Assembly: GCF_010727475.1 (NCBI RefSeq)
Contig: NZ_AP022567.1
Coordinates: forward strand, 5,828,001 to 5,892,000
Reading direction: 5' to 3'
DNA from: Mycolicibacterium mageritense
Lineage (GTDB): Bacteria > Actinomycetota > Actinomycetes > Mycobacteriales > Mycobacteriaceae
DNA length: 64,000 nt
This document shows, in pieces, positions 42,784 through 51,907 of the stretch (position 1 is the first letter of the stretch; each line of letters starts with the position of its first letter). The notes below the pieces were generated by a model, which saw only the letters and a list, made by a program, of their open reading frames with translations, ran no database searches and was not told where the DNA came from. Both the position numbers and the translations under genes were made by a program.

Positions 42784-43746
42784 TCAGTTCTCGGCGAGGG
42801 CGCCGCGGACGACCGCGCACACGTCCTCGTTGGCTGCGGCGGCGGCAGGCAGATGGTCGGCGAGATTGAAGAAGCCATGGAATCCGCGCTCGTAGCGCCG
42901 GACGCTCACCTGGGCACCTCCCGCCGCCAGCAACCGGGCGTACTCCTCGCCCTCCTCGCACAGCGGATCCATCCCCCCGGTCAGGACATGGGCGTCCGGA
43001 AGTCCGGTGAGGTCGCCGAGGATGGGCGAGGCCAGCACACTGGCGCGGTCGCCGCCGGCCCCGAGGTACTGCTCGGTGAACCACTGCATGTGCGCGGCGG
43101 TGAGCACACCGCTGCTGGTGTGCGGGCTCGACAGCGACGCCTTACGGCGTTGGTCGACAACGGGATAGATCAGTACCTGGAATGCGATGGCCGGGCCGCC
43201 ACGGTCGCGCGCCATCATGGCGATCACCGCGGTCAGGTTGCCACCCGCGCTGTCGCCCGCCACCACGAGCCGGCCGGGATCGCCGCCGAGTTCGGCCGCG
43301 TGCGCGGCGACCCATTCGGTGGCGGCCCAGGCATCGTCGACCGCGGCCGGGAACGGGTGCTCGGGTGCCAGCCGGTAGTCGACCGAAACCACCACCGCGC
43401 CAATCCCGTTGGCAAGCCGTCGGCAACACGAGTCATGTGAGTCGAGGTCGCACAGCACGAACCCGCCGCCGTGGAAGTACACCACGACCGGCAGCGCGTC
43501 GCCCGCATCGAGCGGATGGTAGATCCGTACCGGTATCTCGCCGGCCGGGCCCGCGACGGTCCGGTCTTCGACGTTGGCGACGGGCACGGGGACCGCAGGC
43601 CGACGGCTCGCTTTGAGCCGGGCCCTGACCTCGGCCGCGGCGGCGATGGGATCCATGCCACCTTCGGCGATCGGCGCGAACGCGTCGCCCATGCGATCGG
43701 CGACCTCGCGTTTCATGGTGTCTTCGCGGGTGCTCGAGTCGCTCAC
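42784..43746 (-). CDS. HSL-type carboxylesterase/lipase
   Basis: 320 residues. It belongs to the hormone-sensitive-lipase (Lip) family: oxyanion motif HGGGF at residues 92-96, nucleophile Ser166 in GDSAGGN, Asp in GGMDPL and His in ERGFHGF. It would hydrolyse short or medium acyl esters or lactones. It overlaps the acyl-CoA ligase gene by 4 nt, so the two products are probably made together. Confidence 0.92.
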   Translation of the reverse strand: MSDSSTREDTMKREVADRMGDAFAPIAEGGMDPIAAAAEVRARLKASRRPAVPVPVANVEDRTVAGPAGEIPVRIYHPLDAGDALPVVVYFHGGGFVLCDLDSHDSCCRRLANGIGAVVVSVDYRLAPEHPFPAAVDDAWAATEWVAAHAAELGGDPGRLVVAGDSAGGNLTAVIAMMARDRGGPAIAFQVLIYPVVDQRRKASLSSPHTSSGVLTAAHMQWFTEQYLGAGGDRASVLASPILGDLTGLPDAHVLTGGMDPLCEEGEEYARLLAAGGAQVSVRRYERGFHGFFNLADHLPAAAAANEDVCAVVRGALAEN

Positions 43747-45383
43747 TTGACACTCAACTCGCCGCGCAGCACCTTGCCGGTGGCGTTCCGGGGCAATCTG
43801 GTGAGGAACTCGACATCCCGCGGCACCTTGTACCGGGCCAGGTTCGCGCGGACGTAGTCCTTGATCTCGTCGGCGCTGACCGTCGAACCGTCGACACGCA
43901 CCACGTACGCCTTGAGCCGCTGACCGAAGTCGGCGTCGCTGACCCCGATCACCGCCACCTCGTCGACGTCGGCGTGCCCGTTGATCAAGTTCTCGACCTC
44001 CAGCGGGTAGACATTCTCACCGCCGCAGATCACCATGTCGTCATCGCGGCCGTCGATGTAGAGCCGCCCGGTGGAGTCGAAATGGCCGACGTCGCCGCTG
44101 CTTTGCAGGCCGCCGATGCATTCCTTGGTGCGGCCGTCGGTGTATCCGCCGAAGCTCACGTCGCTGCCGGCGAAGATCCGGCCGATGACGCCCGGCTCGG
44201 TGATCTCGATGCCGGCCGAATCATACAGCCGCACTGCGCAGCCCACGGGGGCCCTGCCCGCGGTGCGGGGGTCGTGGCGCAGATCTTCGGGCATGGCCAC
44301 GGTCATGACCGCAAGTTCGGTCGAGCCGTACAAGTTGTACAGCACGGGGCCGAACTCCTCGAGCGTTCGTTCTACCAGGTCGGGTGGTATGGCCGAGCCG
44401 GACCCGAAGATGATCTTGAGTGACGTGGTGTCGTAGCGGTCCCGAACCTCCTTGGGCAGCGCCAGGATCCGTTGCAGCATCGTGGGTACCACGACCAGCA
44501 CGTCGCACTTGTTGTCCTGCACGGCACGCAGTGTGGCTTCGGGGTCGAACCGGCGGCGCAGCACCAATCGGTTGCCCAGCGCCAAGGAGAGCACGGCCTG
44601 TCCCAACCCGGTGCCGTGGAACATCGGTGCGGCCAGCATGCAGGTCTGGTCGCGGCGCCGCGGCACGCGGTCGAGCAGCTGTGCGGAGAACAACGGTGAG
44701 GTCTTGCCGCGCGGCGCGCCCTTGGGGGTGCCGGTGGTGCCGCTGGTCAGCAAGGTCATGCCGCCGGGCTTCGCCGGAGCGGCCACCGGTGCCGGCGAAG
44801 TCGCGCGGATCAGCTGCTCCAGCGAGCGTTCGATGTCACCGCCCCCAGGGGCGTCGGTCCACGCTACGAATCGACGGACGTCGGGGGCGATCCCACTCAC
44901 CAGGTCGGTGAACTCCTCGTCGTGCACGAGCACACCGACCTTTTCGCGGTTCGCGACGTCGGCGAGCTGAGGCTTGGCGAATCCCGTGTTCATCAGCAGC
45001 AGCTGGGCACCGACCTTGCCTGAGGCCGCGAGCACGGTCAGCAGCCCGCGGTGGTCACGGCACAGCGCGGCGATCACCGATCCCGAGCCGATTCCGCGCG
45101 AGTTCCAGGCCCGGGCAAGCGAGTTGACCCGGCCGTTGAGTTCGGCGAACGACACGTCGCCCAGCTCGTCGGTGATCGCGATGGCGTTGGGTGTGCGGGC
45201 GGCGGCGCTTTCGATGACCGCTGCGAAGCCGCCGAATTGGCGAACGAGCTTGGCTTGCCGAATGCCGTCCGCGGCACCCGTCGACAGCCCGGATTCGCGC
45301 AGCACGGCGAGGCTGCGGGCGATGACCCGGAACCGGTGGACCTTGGCTGTGAGAGCGGCGCTCCCGGGAAAAGCTCGCGTCAT
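43743..45383 (-). CDS. Acyl-CoA/acyl-AMP ligase (FadD-like)
   Basis: 546 residues from ATG 45383. It activates carboxylic acids to acyl-CoA by way of an acyl-adenylate. The P-loop-like motif is TLLTSGTTGTPKGAP; the adenylate-binding motif is YGSTE; GGENVYPLEVE and the C-terminal NATGKVLRGEL with the catalytic Lys are present. It heads the leftward operon and diverges from a WS/DGAT gene over 147 bp. The pairing with an esterase suggests that an acid released by hydrolysis is activated here. Confidence 0.93.
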   Translation of the reverse strand: MTRAFPGSAALTAKVHRFRVIARSLAVLRESGLSTGAADGIRQAKLVRQFGGFAAVIESAAARTPNAIAITDELGDVSFAELNGRVNSLARAWNSRGIGSGSVIAALCRDHRGLLTVLAASGKVGAQLLLMNTGFAKPQLADVANREKVGVLVHDEEFTDLVSGIAPDVRRFVAWTDAPGGGDIERSLEQLIRATSPAPVAAPAKPGGMTLLTSGTTGTPKGAPRGKTSPLFSAQLLDRVPRRRDQTCMLAAPMFHGTGLGQAVLSLALGNRLVLRRRFDPEATLRAVQDNKCDVLVVVPTMLQRILALPKEVRDRYDTTSLKIIFGSGSAIPPDLVERTLEEFGPVLYNLYGSTELAVMTVAMPEDLRHDPRTAGRAPVGCAVRLYDSAGIEITEPGVIGRIFAGSDVSFGGYTDGRTKECIGGLQSSGDVGHFDSTGRLYIDGRDDDMVICGGENVYPLEVENLINGHADVDEVAVIGVSDADFGQRLKAYVVRVDGSTVSADEIKDYVRANLARYKVPRDVEFLTRLPRNATGKVLRGELSVK

Positions 45384-45530
45384 GGCGCAAACCGTACGGG
45401 TGGGTGCAGCGCTTACGGATCGCCAAGTCTCGCTGGCCGGGACAGCTTGTCTACTGCGACACAGAAGTGGGGAAGAGTGATCGCAACCACAGTGGCTGCT
45501 GTCGCCGGCGGCCGGATCAGCGAGGTGAGT

Positions 45531-46967
45531 ATGCGACGTTTGAAGGGCGAGGACAACAGCTTCCTCGCGTGGGAGAGCGCGGTGCAGCCGCAGCACACGA
45601 TCAAGGCCGTGGTGCTCGACCCGGGCAAGGCCGCCGAGCCGTTGACCTTCGACCGGGTCAAGCGTGCGGCACAGGGCTGGGTCGACCGCATCGAACCCAT
45701 GCAGTGGCAGCTGCTGTCACCGCGGGTGGGCGCCGGCCGGCCGTGGTGGGTGTCGCGGCCGCAGATCGACATCGACCACCACGTGCAGCGCACCACCGTG
45801 CCGGCCCCGGGCGGGGACGCGGAGTTGGCCGCCACGATCGGTGAGATCTTCGAGGTCGGGCTCGACCGCGACCGGCCGGCGTGGCAGCTGTGGTACGTCG
45901 AAGGCCTCGCCGACGGAAAGATCGCGCTGGTGCTGAAGATCCACCACGCGGTGGCAGACGGCACCGCGTCGTTGCGGCTCCTGGAAACCCTGTACAGCAC
46001 GGATCCGGACGCGCCGTTGCCGCAGCCGCGCCGGCTGCCGATGCCGAACGAGCGGCGCCCCGCACCCGCGGTGTGGTGGCCGCTGGTGCTGCGGCACCAG
46101 ATCGCCGCGCTGGCCCGCTTCCCGAGCATCGTCGCACGCACGGCCAAGGTCACCGGGGTCATCCGGCGCCGCCAGAAGTCCGGAAAGCCCGGCTACGCAG
46201 AGGCTTTCACCGCGCCGCCGATGCCGTTCAACGAGCCTTTCTCCGCCGGCCGCAGATTCGCCTACCGGCGCTGCGATGTCACCGAGATCAAGCGCGTGGC
46301 AAAGACCTTCGGTGTCTCGGTCAACGACGTCTTCCTGACCGTATGCGGTGGCGCGCTGCGCGACTACCTGGATGAACGTGGGCAACTCAGTGACGAGAGC
46401 CTGACGGCCGTCGTGCCCGTTTCGATGCGACCGGCCGGCACCGGCGATCTGTGGGGCAACCAGGTGGCCCGGTGGAACGTCGAACTCGCCACGCACGTCG
46501 CCGACCCGGTCGAGCGGTTGGGCGCCATCGCGACCGCGACCGGCGTCGCACGCGAGGTGCAGGCTGAACGAGACGCGTGGTTACAGCACGACTGGATGGA
46601 GTACTGGCCGCTGTTCTGGCTGTACTCGCGGGTTTTGCCGATCCTCGGCGCGAAGGTCAAGCGCCGCCCGATGTTCAGCCTGATCGCCTCCAACATGCGA
46701 GGCCCGCAGCGGCCGCTGTACTTCGGCGGGGCGCCGATCGAGCAACTCATCTCGTCGGGGCCCGTGGTGTTCCCGATGGGGCTGAACTTCACGGGATGGA
46801 GCTATCGGGACGAGATGGCCATCTGCGTGCTGACCTGCGGCGACCACGTGCCTGATCCGTACGCGATCGCCGACCGCTTTCCCGGGGTGCTGGCCCAGCT
46901 GTCCGCGCGGGCCGATTCAGTCGCCGACACCCTGCAGCAGGCGGATCGTCAACCGGTATCCGGCTAG
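45531..46967 (+). CDS. Wax ester synthase/diacylglycerol acyltransferase (WS/DGAT)
   Basis: 478 residues from ATG 45531; GTG 45525 two codons earlier is an alternative. The catalytic motif HHAVADG is at residues 138-144. The family C-terminal motif SNMRGPQRPLYFGGAPIEQLISSGPV is complete. Such enzymes esterify acyl-CoA to alcohols or diacylglycerol for storage lipids. It diverges from the fadD-like gene and its 3' end overlaps that of the flavoprotein gene by 51 bp. Confidence 0.93.
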   Translation: MRRLKGEDNSFLAWESAVQPQHTIKAVVLDPGKAAEPLTFDRVKRAAQGWVDRIEPMQWQLLSPRVGAGRPWWVSRPQIDIDHHVQRTTVPAPGGDAELAATIGEIFEVGLDRDRPAWQLWYVEGLADGKIALVLKIHHAVADGTASLRLLETLYSTDPDAPLPQPRRLPMPNERRPAPAVWWPLVLRHQIAALARFPSIVARTAKVTGVIRRRQKSGKPGYAEAFTAPPMPFNEPFSAGRRFAYRRCDVTEIKRVAKTFGVSVNDVFLTVCGGALRDYLDERGQLSDESLTAVVPVSMRPAGTGDLWGNQVARWNVELATHVADPVERLGAIATATGVAREVQAERDAWLQHDWMEYWPLFWLYSRVLPILGAKVKRRPMFSLIASNMRGPQRPLYFGGAPIEQLISSGPVVFPMGLNFTGWSYRDEMAICVLTCGDHVPDPYAIADRFPGVLAQLSARADSVADTLQQADRQPVSG

Positions 46968-47858
46968 GACGTCGAGCCAGCCGCGGCTCACGGGGTCGGC
47001 ACCGTCGAGCGCGTGGCGGTTGCCGCTGCTGAGAAGCCGGTCGGCGGCGGTGCGCGTCCGGGTGACAGCCTGTTGTTGCGCACGCGCCGCGGCCACGTGC
47101 GGTTCGTGCAGCGACGCGTCGAGTTGCAGCCGGGCCGCGTCGATCGCCGACGCGGCCCGCGCCACCGTCACGGCTGACGACGTGCGTTCGGTGGCATCCT
47201 CGCTGCCGAACGAGGTGGCCAGGCGATTGCGGACCTGCTCGACGTGTGCGCGCCAGATGCCGTGCGCCGCGCCGACCACCGCGGCGGCCGCACCAGCTCC
47301 GGCGATGGCCGTGAATGTGCCGCCGCGGCAAGGGTTCTCGTCGAACACCTGCTCGGGCTCCACGATCGCATCGGAGACGGTCGCATCGCTGATGCCTGCG
47401 GCACGCAGACCGCGCAGGTCAGGGCGCCGCAGCTCGACCCCGTCACGCGGGACCAGCACGAGCCGGGCGGTGCCGTCGAATTCGGCGCTCAGCAGCAGCC
47501 AGTCCGCGACCTCGGCGCCGGTGACCGAATCCCATCGGCCGGTCAGGTGCAGCAGTCCGCGGCGCGTGGTCAGGTGTCCGCGCCCCACACCGACGGTGAC
47601 CAGGGCAGCCGGATCGGCGCCCCACACCTGCTCGGCCGCAGTCGCGCCCAGGCCGTCCACCTGATGCGCCGCCGCGTTGACCATCGCGGCCAGCCAACCC
47701 GCCGAGCCGTCGGTGGCCGCGAGATCGGCCACCGCCGAGACGAACTCGCGCGTGTCGACCGCCCGGCCGCCGAACCGTACCGGTTGCAGCAGCCGCGTGG
47801 CAGCCGAATCATGCAGGACGGCAAGCGATTCAGCCGTCAGGCCGGGCTGGTCGGCCAT
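46917..47858 (-). CDS. Acyl-CoA-dehydrogenase-fold flavoprotein (HsaA-like), shorter form
   Basis: 313 residues from ATG 47858 with a strong AGGAGG upstream. The sequence has the fold features of flavin-dependent acyl-CoA dehydrogenase/HsaA monooxygenases, e.g. TDGSAGWLAAMVNAAAHQ near the front. It is about 50 residues shorter than the two related proteins further right because the N-terminal helical domain is reduced. Function is likely an oxidation or oxygenation step on a CoA ester or ring compound. Confidence 0.72.
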   Translation of the reverse strand: MADQPGLTAESLAVLHDSAATRLLQPVRFGGRAVDTREFVSAVADLAATDGSAGWLAAMVNAAAHQVDGLGATAAEQVWGADPAALVTVGVGRGHLTTRRGLLHLTGRWDSVTGAEVADWLLLSAEFDGTARLVLVPRDGVELRRPDLRGLRAAGISDATVSDAIVEPEQVFDENPCRGGTFTAIAGAGAAAAVVGAAHGIWRAHVEQVRNRLATSFGSEDATERTSSAVTVARAASAIDAARLQLDASLHEPHVAAARAQQQAVTRTRTAADRLLSSGNRHALDGADPVSRGWLDVLAGYRLTIRLLQGVGD

Positions 47859-47930
47859 ATCACCTCCTGAGGGGGCCGAGGAATGGTATCCACGATGGTG
47901 ACACACCGGACGGGCGGAAGAGGCGGACTG

Positions 47931-49028
47931 ATGACGCAGACTGTGCTGAGCGCGGTCCGGCGGTTGCTGCCGCGGATCGCCGAGGCCGCAGCCACCGTCG
48001 ACCGCGACGGAGCTGTCGACCCGGCTGTCATCGAGAGCCTGCACACCGCCGGTCTCTTCGGGATGCTGCGGCCAAAGGAATTCGGCGGGCTGGAAGCCGA
48101 CCCGGTCGAATATCTGACGGTGATCCGGGAGCTCTCAGCGGCCTGCACGTCCACGGGCTGGCTGGCCGGCTGGTTGGGTGTCAACACCTGGCACCTTTCG
48201 CTGTTCGACGCCCGCGCGCAGCACGACGTCTGGAGTTCCGATCCGCAGCCCCTGGTGTGTGAGTCGTACGCGCCGACGGGCCGATTGGAGCGTGCGGGGG
48301 ACGGGTTCCGGTTGTCCGGGCGTTGGAGTCGGTGCACCGGTATCCGGCACGCCTCGTGGCTCATGGCCGCGGCGGTGCTGGTCGGTGAGGACGGCGCCGC
48401 ACAGGACTTCCTGGTCGCGCTCGTGCCGAGCGACGACTACCGCGTGGACGCCACCTGGAACAGCGTGGGGCTGCGCGGAATCGGCGCCGACGACGTCGTG
48501 GTCTCGGGAGCCATGGTGCCCCGATACCGCACGTTCGGCTGGGTCAGCGGTGACCAGATCAGCACCCTCGCCCCGCTCTACCGGTTGCCGCAGCCGACCA
48601 TGTACATCCACACCGGAACCGTTCCGCTGCTCGGCGCTGCCGACTGCGTGCGGGCGGCGCTGGACCCGGGCCGCGGCGATGCGCTGGGCGCGGTGGGCAT
48701 GGCAGGCGCGGACATCGACCTTTCGGTACGCCAGATCGAACGCAACCTCGGCGATCTCATGGCGTGTGCGCGTGCCGCAGGCAGTCCGGACACCGAGCTG
48801 GTGCTGCGGTCGCGGCGCGACCAGGTGCTCGCGGCCGAACGCGCGGTCGAAGCGATCGAAACTTTCGTGGCACACTCGGCCGGCCACGATGCGGGCAACG
48901 CGGTCGTCGAGCGGGTCTGGCGGGACGTTCAGACCGCGCGCACGCATGTTGCCAGCAACGTGGAACAGGTGCTGGAACTGGTCGGCAGGCATGCCTTCGG
49001 CATGGAGGTCGACGACATCCTGTGGTGA
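47931..49028 (+). CDS. HsaA-like flavin-dependent monooxygenase
   Basis: 365 residues from ATG 47931; in-frame ATGs at 47883 and 47895 are possible but less supported. It resembles the acyl-CoA-dehydrogenase-fold group D monooxygenases (HsaA/HpaB oxygenase). It has GLFGMLRPKEFGGLEADPVEYLTVIRELSAACTSTGWLAGWLG and the FRLSGRWSRCTGIRHASW segment. Such enzymes hydroxylate aromatic or steroid-ring intermediates using FMNH2 from a separate reductase. No reductase is seen nearby. It converges on the IclR gene and diverges from the shorter homologue. Confidence 0.78.
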   Translation: MTQTVLSAVRRLLPRIAEAAATVDRDGAVDPAVIESLHTAGLFGMLRPKEFGGLEADPVEYLTVIRELSAACTSTGWLAGWLGVNTWHLSLFDARAQHDVWSSDPQPLVCESYAPTGRLERAGDGFRLSGRWSRCTGIRHASWLMAAAVLVGEDGAAQDFLVALVPSDDYRVDATWNSVGLRGIGADDVVVSGAMVPRYRTFGWVSGDQISTLAPLYRLPQPTMYIHTGTVPLLGAADCVRAALDPGRGDALGAVGMAGADIDLSVRQIERNLGDLMACARAAGSPDTELVLRSRRDQVLAAERAVEAIETFVAHSAGHDAGNAVVERVWRDVQTARTHVASNVEQVLELVGRHAFGMEVDDILW

Positions 49029-49032
49029 GCCG

Positions 49033-49893
49033 TCACACCCAGGCGTCGGACGTGATGGTGCGCAGCACCCGCGACAGCAGGTCGTCGGTGTCCTGCGCAC
49101 GCGTCGTGGGTTCCGCGCTCGCGTCCCGGTTCGCGCCGAGCTGACCGGAGATGTGCCGTGCGGCGCGAACGACGAACGGTGCCGTCCGCTGTAGCCGGTG
49201 CAGCGGCACCGCCCCGCTCAACGACAGGCCGGCGATCTCACCGTTGTCGGACCGCAGCGGCGCGGCCACACTCGTCAGACCGATCGCGAGTTCCTCGTTG
49301 TCGTAGGCGAGGCCCTGGCGCGAACGGATCCGCGCCAATTCCCGGTGCAGCGTCGGGAGATCCCCGATGGTTGCACGCGTGCAGCGGGTCAGGCGTGGCC
49401 CGACGATCGAATCCACGTCCTCGGCCGGAAGTTGAGCAAGCATCGATTTGCCCAGTGCGCTGGCATGGGCAGGGGTGTGCCCGGCGACGCGGGTCGGGAC
49501 GACGGCGCTGTTGCGTCCGGCCACTTTGTCCAGGTAGACGACGTCGCCGCCGAACAACACCCCGAGATGGACCACCAGTCCCGTGTCGGCGTGCAGCCGG
49601 GACAGGGTCTGCGACGCGACGGCGCGCAGTTGGGAGTGGTCGACCATGCGGGTAACGGGCAGGGGAGACGCGGCCAGCGCGTAGCCGTCGCGGCGGTGTT
49701 GCAACAGGCCGGCACTGTGCAACTGCTTGAGGATCCGGTGGGTCGAGGACCGCGGTAGATCGGTGCGGCTCGCGATCTGGTCGAGTCGCAGGTGCTTGCC
49801 CGGCTCGTCGAATGCGTTCAGGATCAAGGCCACCCGGTCCACCATCGACACCGCGCTGTCCCGCTGGCCGGTCTTGTCGGTCGAACGCGTCAC
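49033..49893 (-). CDS. IclR-family transcriptional regulator
   Basis: 286 residues from GTG 49893 with AAGGAG 8 nt upstream. The winged-helix domain covers about residues 15-80 (VDRVALILNAFDEPGKHLRLDQIASRTDLPRSSTHRILKQL). The ligand domain contains YLDKVAGRNSAV, GHTPAHASALGKSMLAQL and LAYDNEELAIGLTSVAAPL, all IclR-typical. It lies between two HsaA-like genes and probably controls both. Confidence 0.9.
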   Translation of the reverse strand: MTRSTDKTGQRDSAVSMVDRVALILNAFDEPGKHLRLDQIASRTDLPRSSTHRILKQLHSAGLLQHRRDGYALAASPLPVTRMVDHSQLRAVASQTLSRLHADTGLVVHLGVLFGGDVVYLDKVAGRNSAVVPTRVAGHTPAHASALGKSMLAQLPAEDVDSIVGPRLTRCTRATIGDLPTLHRELARIRSRQGLAYDNEELAIGLTSVAAPLRSDNGEIAGLSLSGAVPLHRLQRTAPFVVRAARHISGQLGANRDASAEPTTRAQDTDDLLSRVLRTITSDAWV

Positions 49894-49903
49894 GTACGCT
49901 CCT

Positions 49904-49918
49904 TGATTACTCGAATCA
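49904..49918. promoter_or_regulatory. Small inverted repeat before the IclR gene
   Basis: TGATT-ACTCG-AATCA is a 5-bp inverted repeat just upstream of the IclR Shine-Dalgarno, in the divergent region shared with the next HsaA-like gene. IclR boxes are usually about 15 bp palindromes, so this is a possible operator. Confidence 0.3.
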
Positions 49919-50013
49919 CCACGATCCCACTCACCGAGACCCTGCCGCAACGGTTTGGCCAAGTGTCCGACGATGGTCCACAGCACGCGATGCGGGCGAC
50001 GAAGGAGCTGTGG

Positions 50014-51102
50014 ATGCGCGGTGTGGAAATGACCAGGGACGTTCTCGACGGCATCGACGAACACGCCGATCGCTTGCAGGCGCTCGGCCCCGTCAACGAG
50101 GCGCTCGGTCGCCTCGACCTGCGCACCGCCGAGGTGCTTCGGCAATCCGGCGTGATGCACATGCTGCAGCCCGAGGAGTTCGGCGGGATCGAGACCCATC
50201 CGGGGGACTTCGCCGAAGCCGTGCTGGAGATCGCGCGCCTGGACGGTTCGGCCGGTTGGATCGCGGCGACGGCCGGCGTCCCGCCGTGGGTGCTGGCGGC
50301 CGCGGACCGGCGCCTGCGCGACGAGGTCTGGGAGGCTGCGCCCGACACCTGGATCACGTCGGCCTATCGCCCCGACGGTGTGCTGCTGCCCGTCGACGGC
50401 GGTTACCGGCTGTCCGGTGAGTGGCGTTTCGTGGCGGGCATCGACCAGTGCTGGTGGGCAGTGCTCGGCGCGCGCGTGGTCGACGGCGGAAGCGGCTCGC
50501 CGCAGGCCGTCGACCGGGTGCTCGTGTTCGTGCCGCAGCCGGATGTGCAGATCGTCGACGACTCGTGGGATGCCGTCGGATTGGCGGGGACCGGCAGCAA
50601 GACCGTTGCCGTCGATGACGCGTTCGTCCCCGCGCACCGCGTGCTCGACCACGGCTGGGTCGCCGACGGGTCCGCGGCCCAGCTTGCGGGCCTGCGCAAC
50701 CCCATCTACCACATCCCGTTCGGCACCGTGATGCCGTTGGGGCTCACGGCCGCAGTGGTCGGAATGGCCGACGGGGCACTGTCGCACCACATCGCGTCCG
50801 CCGGCGCCGATCCCGTCGCGGAGCACGCGGCGGCGGAGATCCGCGCCTCGCGACTGGCCCTGCTCGACACCGTGACCGCATGCTTCCATCTCGTGCTGGA
50901 CGGTCCGATCGACGCCGCGGTGCGTGACCGGGCGCGCCGCGACCAGGTGGCCGCGGCCCGCCGGGCCGTGACCGCCGTCGACGAGATCGTCTGCCGGTCG
51001 GCTGTCGATGCGTTGCGTCGCGGAAATCCGCTGCAGCGGTTCTGGCGCGACGCGCACGTCGGGCTCGCGGCGGTCGTCGCCGCGGCCGACGCCGATCACT
51101 GA
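50014..51102 (+). CDS. HsaA-like flavin-dependent monooxygenase/acyl-CoA-dehydrogenase-fold protein
   Basis: 362 residues from ATG 50014 with AAGGAG 8 nt upstream; ATG 49990 in the same frame lacks such a site. Motifs include MHMLQPEEFGGIETHPGDFAEAVLEIARLDGSAGWIAAT and YRLSGEWRFVAGIDQCWWAVLG, parallel to the upstream homologue. A typical acyl-CoA-dehydrogenase catalytic Glu in a GT(S/T)EI motif is not seen. It diverges from the IclR regulator. Confidence 0.77.
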   Translation: MRGVEMTRDVLDGIDEHADRLQALGPVNEALGRLDLRTAEVLRQSGVMHMLQPEEFGGIETHPGDFAEAVLEIARLDGSAGWIAATAGVPPWVLAAADRRLRDEVWEAAPDTWITSAYRPDGVLLPVDGGYRLSGEWRFVAGIDQCWWAVLGARVVDGGSGSPQAVDRVLVFVPQPDVQIVDDSWDAVGLAGTGSKTVAVDDAFVPAHRVLDHGWVADGSAAQLAGLRNPIYHIPFGTVMPLGLTAAVVGMADGALSHHIASAGADPVAEHAAAEIRASRLALLDTVTACFHLVLDGPIDAAVRDRARRDQVAAARRAVTAVDEIVCRSAVDALRRGNPLQRFWRDAHVGLAAVVAAADADH

Positions 51103-51114
51103 CGGGCGCGCCAC

Positions 51115-51906
51115 TTACGCGTGCGTGCCGCCGTCGATCCGGATCTCGGTGCCACTGATGAACGCGCCGTCGTCGGACACCAGCATGGCGACCACGCCGG
51201 CCACCGCGGACGGGTCGCCCATCGCGGCGGTCCCGGATGTCAGCGTGGTCGGCACGACGGGCGACAGCTTGGCGAACAGCGACCAGTCGGCGTCGGCGGG
51301 AATGAATCCCGGTGTGGCATCGGTGATTCCGGACTTGATACTGCCGGGGGCCACGCATACCGCGCGGAGGCCCTGCTTGCCGTACTCGAGTGCCAGCGCG
51401 TGGGTCATGGCCTGGATCCCACCCTTGCTCGCGGCATAGGCCGCCATGTACGGGTGCGCGAACGCCGCCGACGTCGAGCTGAAGTTCACGATCACGCTCT
51501 GCGGGTTGGCCAGCAGTGCCGGCAGCGTCTCGCGGATCACCAGGAACGTTCCGGTCAGGTTGACGCCGATGATCTGGTTCCACGCCTGCAGGCTCATCTC
51601 GTGCGTGTGCACGGCCCGCAGCATGCCTGCGGCGTTGACCACCGCGTCGAGGCCACCAAGCGTTTCCGCGGCGGTCCGTGATCCGGCGGCGACCGAGGCC
51701 TCGTCGCCGATGTCCATGACCAGGGTGGTCAACCGCGCGCCGGTGCCGGCGTCCTGGGCCTGCCCGCGCGTCTTCTCCAGGCCCTCGGGGGAGATGTCGG
51801 CGCCGACGACGGCGGCGCCCTCGTCGAGCAGCCGCAATGCGGTTGCCTGACCGATCCCGGAGGCCGCGCCGGTCACCAGGATGCGGCGGTTGTCGAGTCG
51901 ATTCAT
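51115..51906 (-). CDS. Short-chain dehydrogenase/reductase
   Basis: 263 residues. The cofactor motif is TGAASGIG (12-19); the active-site residues are Ser144, Tyr157 and Lys161 (YAASK). The Asp in VGADIS suggests NAD. It is the last gene of the leftward WS/DGAT-SDR-SDR unit and is separated from the other SDR by a single base. Confidence 0.9.
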   Translation of the reverse strand: MNRLDNRRILVTGAASGIGQATALRLLDEGAAVVGADISPEGLEKTRGQAQDAGTGARLTTLVMDIGDEASVAAGSRTAAETLGGLDAVVNAAGMLRAVHTHEMSLQAWNQIIGVNLTGTFLVIRETLPALLANPQSVIVNFSSTSAAFAHPYMAAYAASKGGIQAMTHALALEYGKQGLRAVCVAPGSIKSGITDATPGFIPADADWSLFAKLSPVVPTTLTSGTAAMGDPSAVAGVVAMLVSDDGAFISGTEIRIDGGTHA

Positions 51907-51907
51907 G

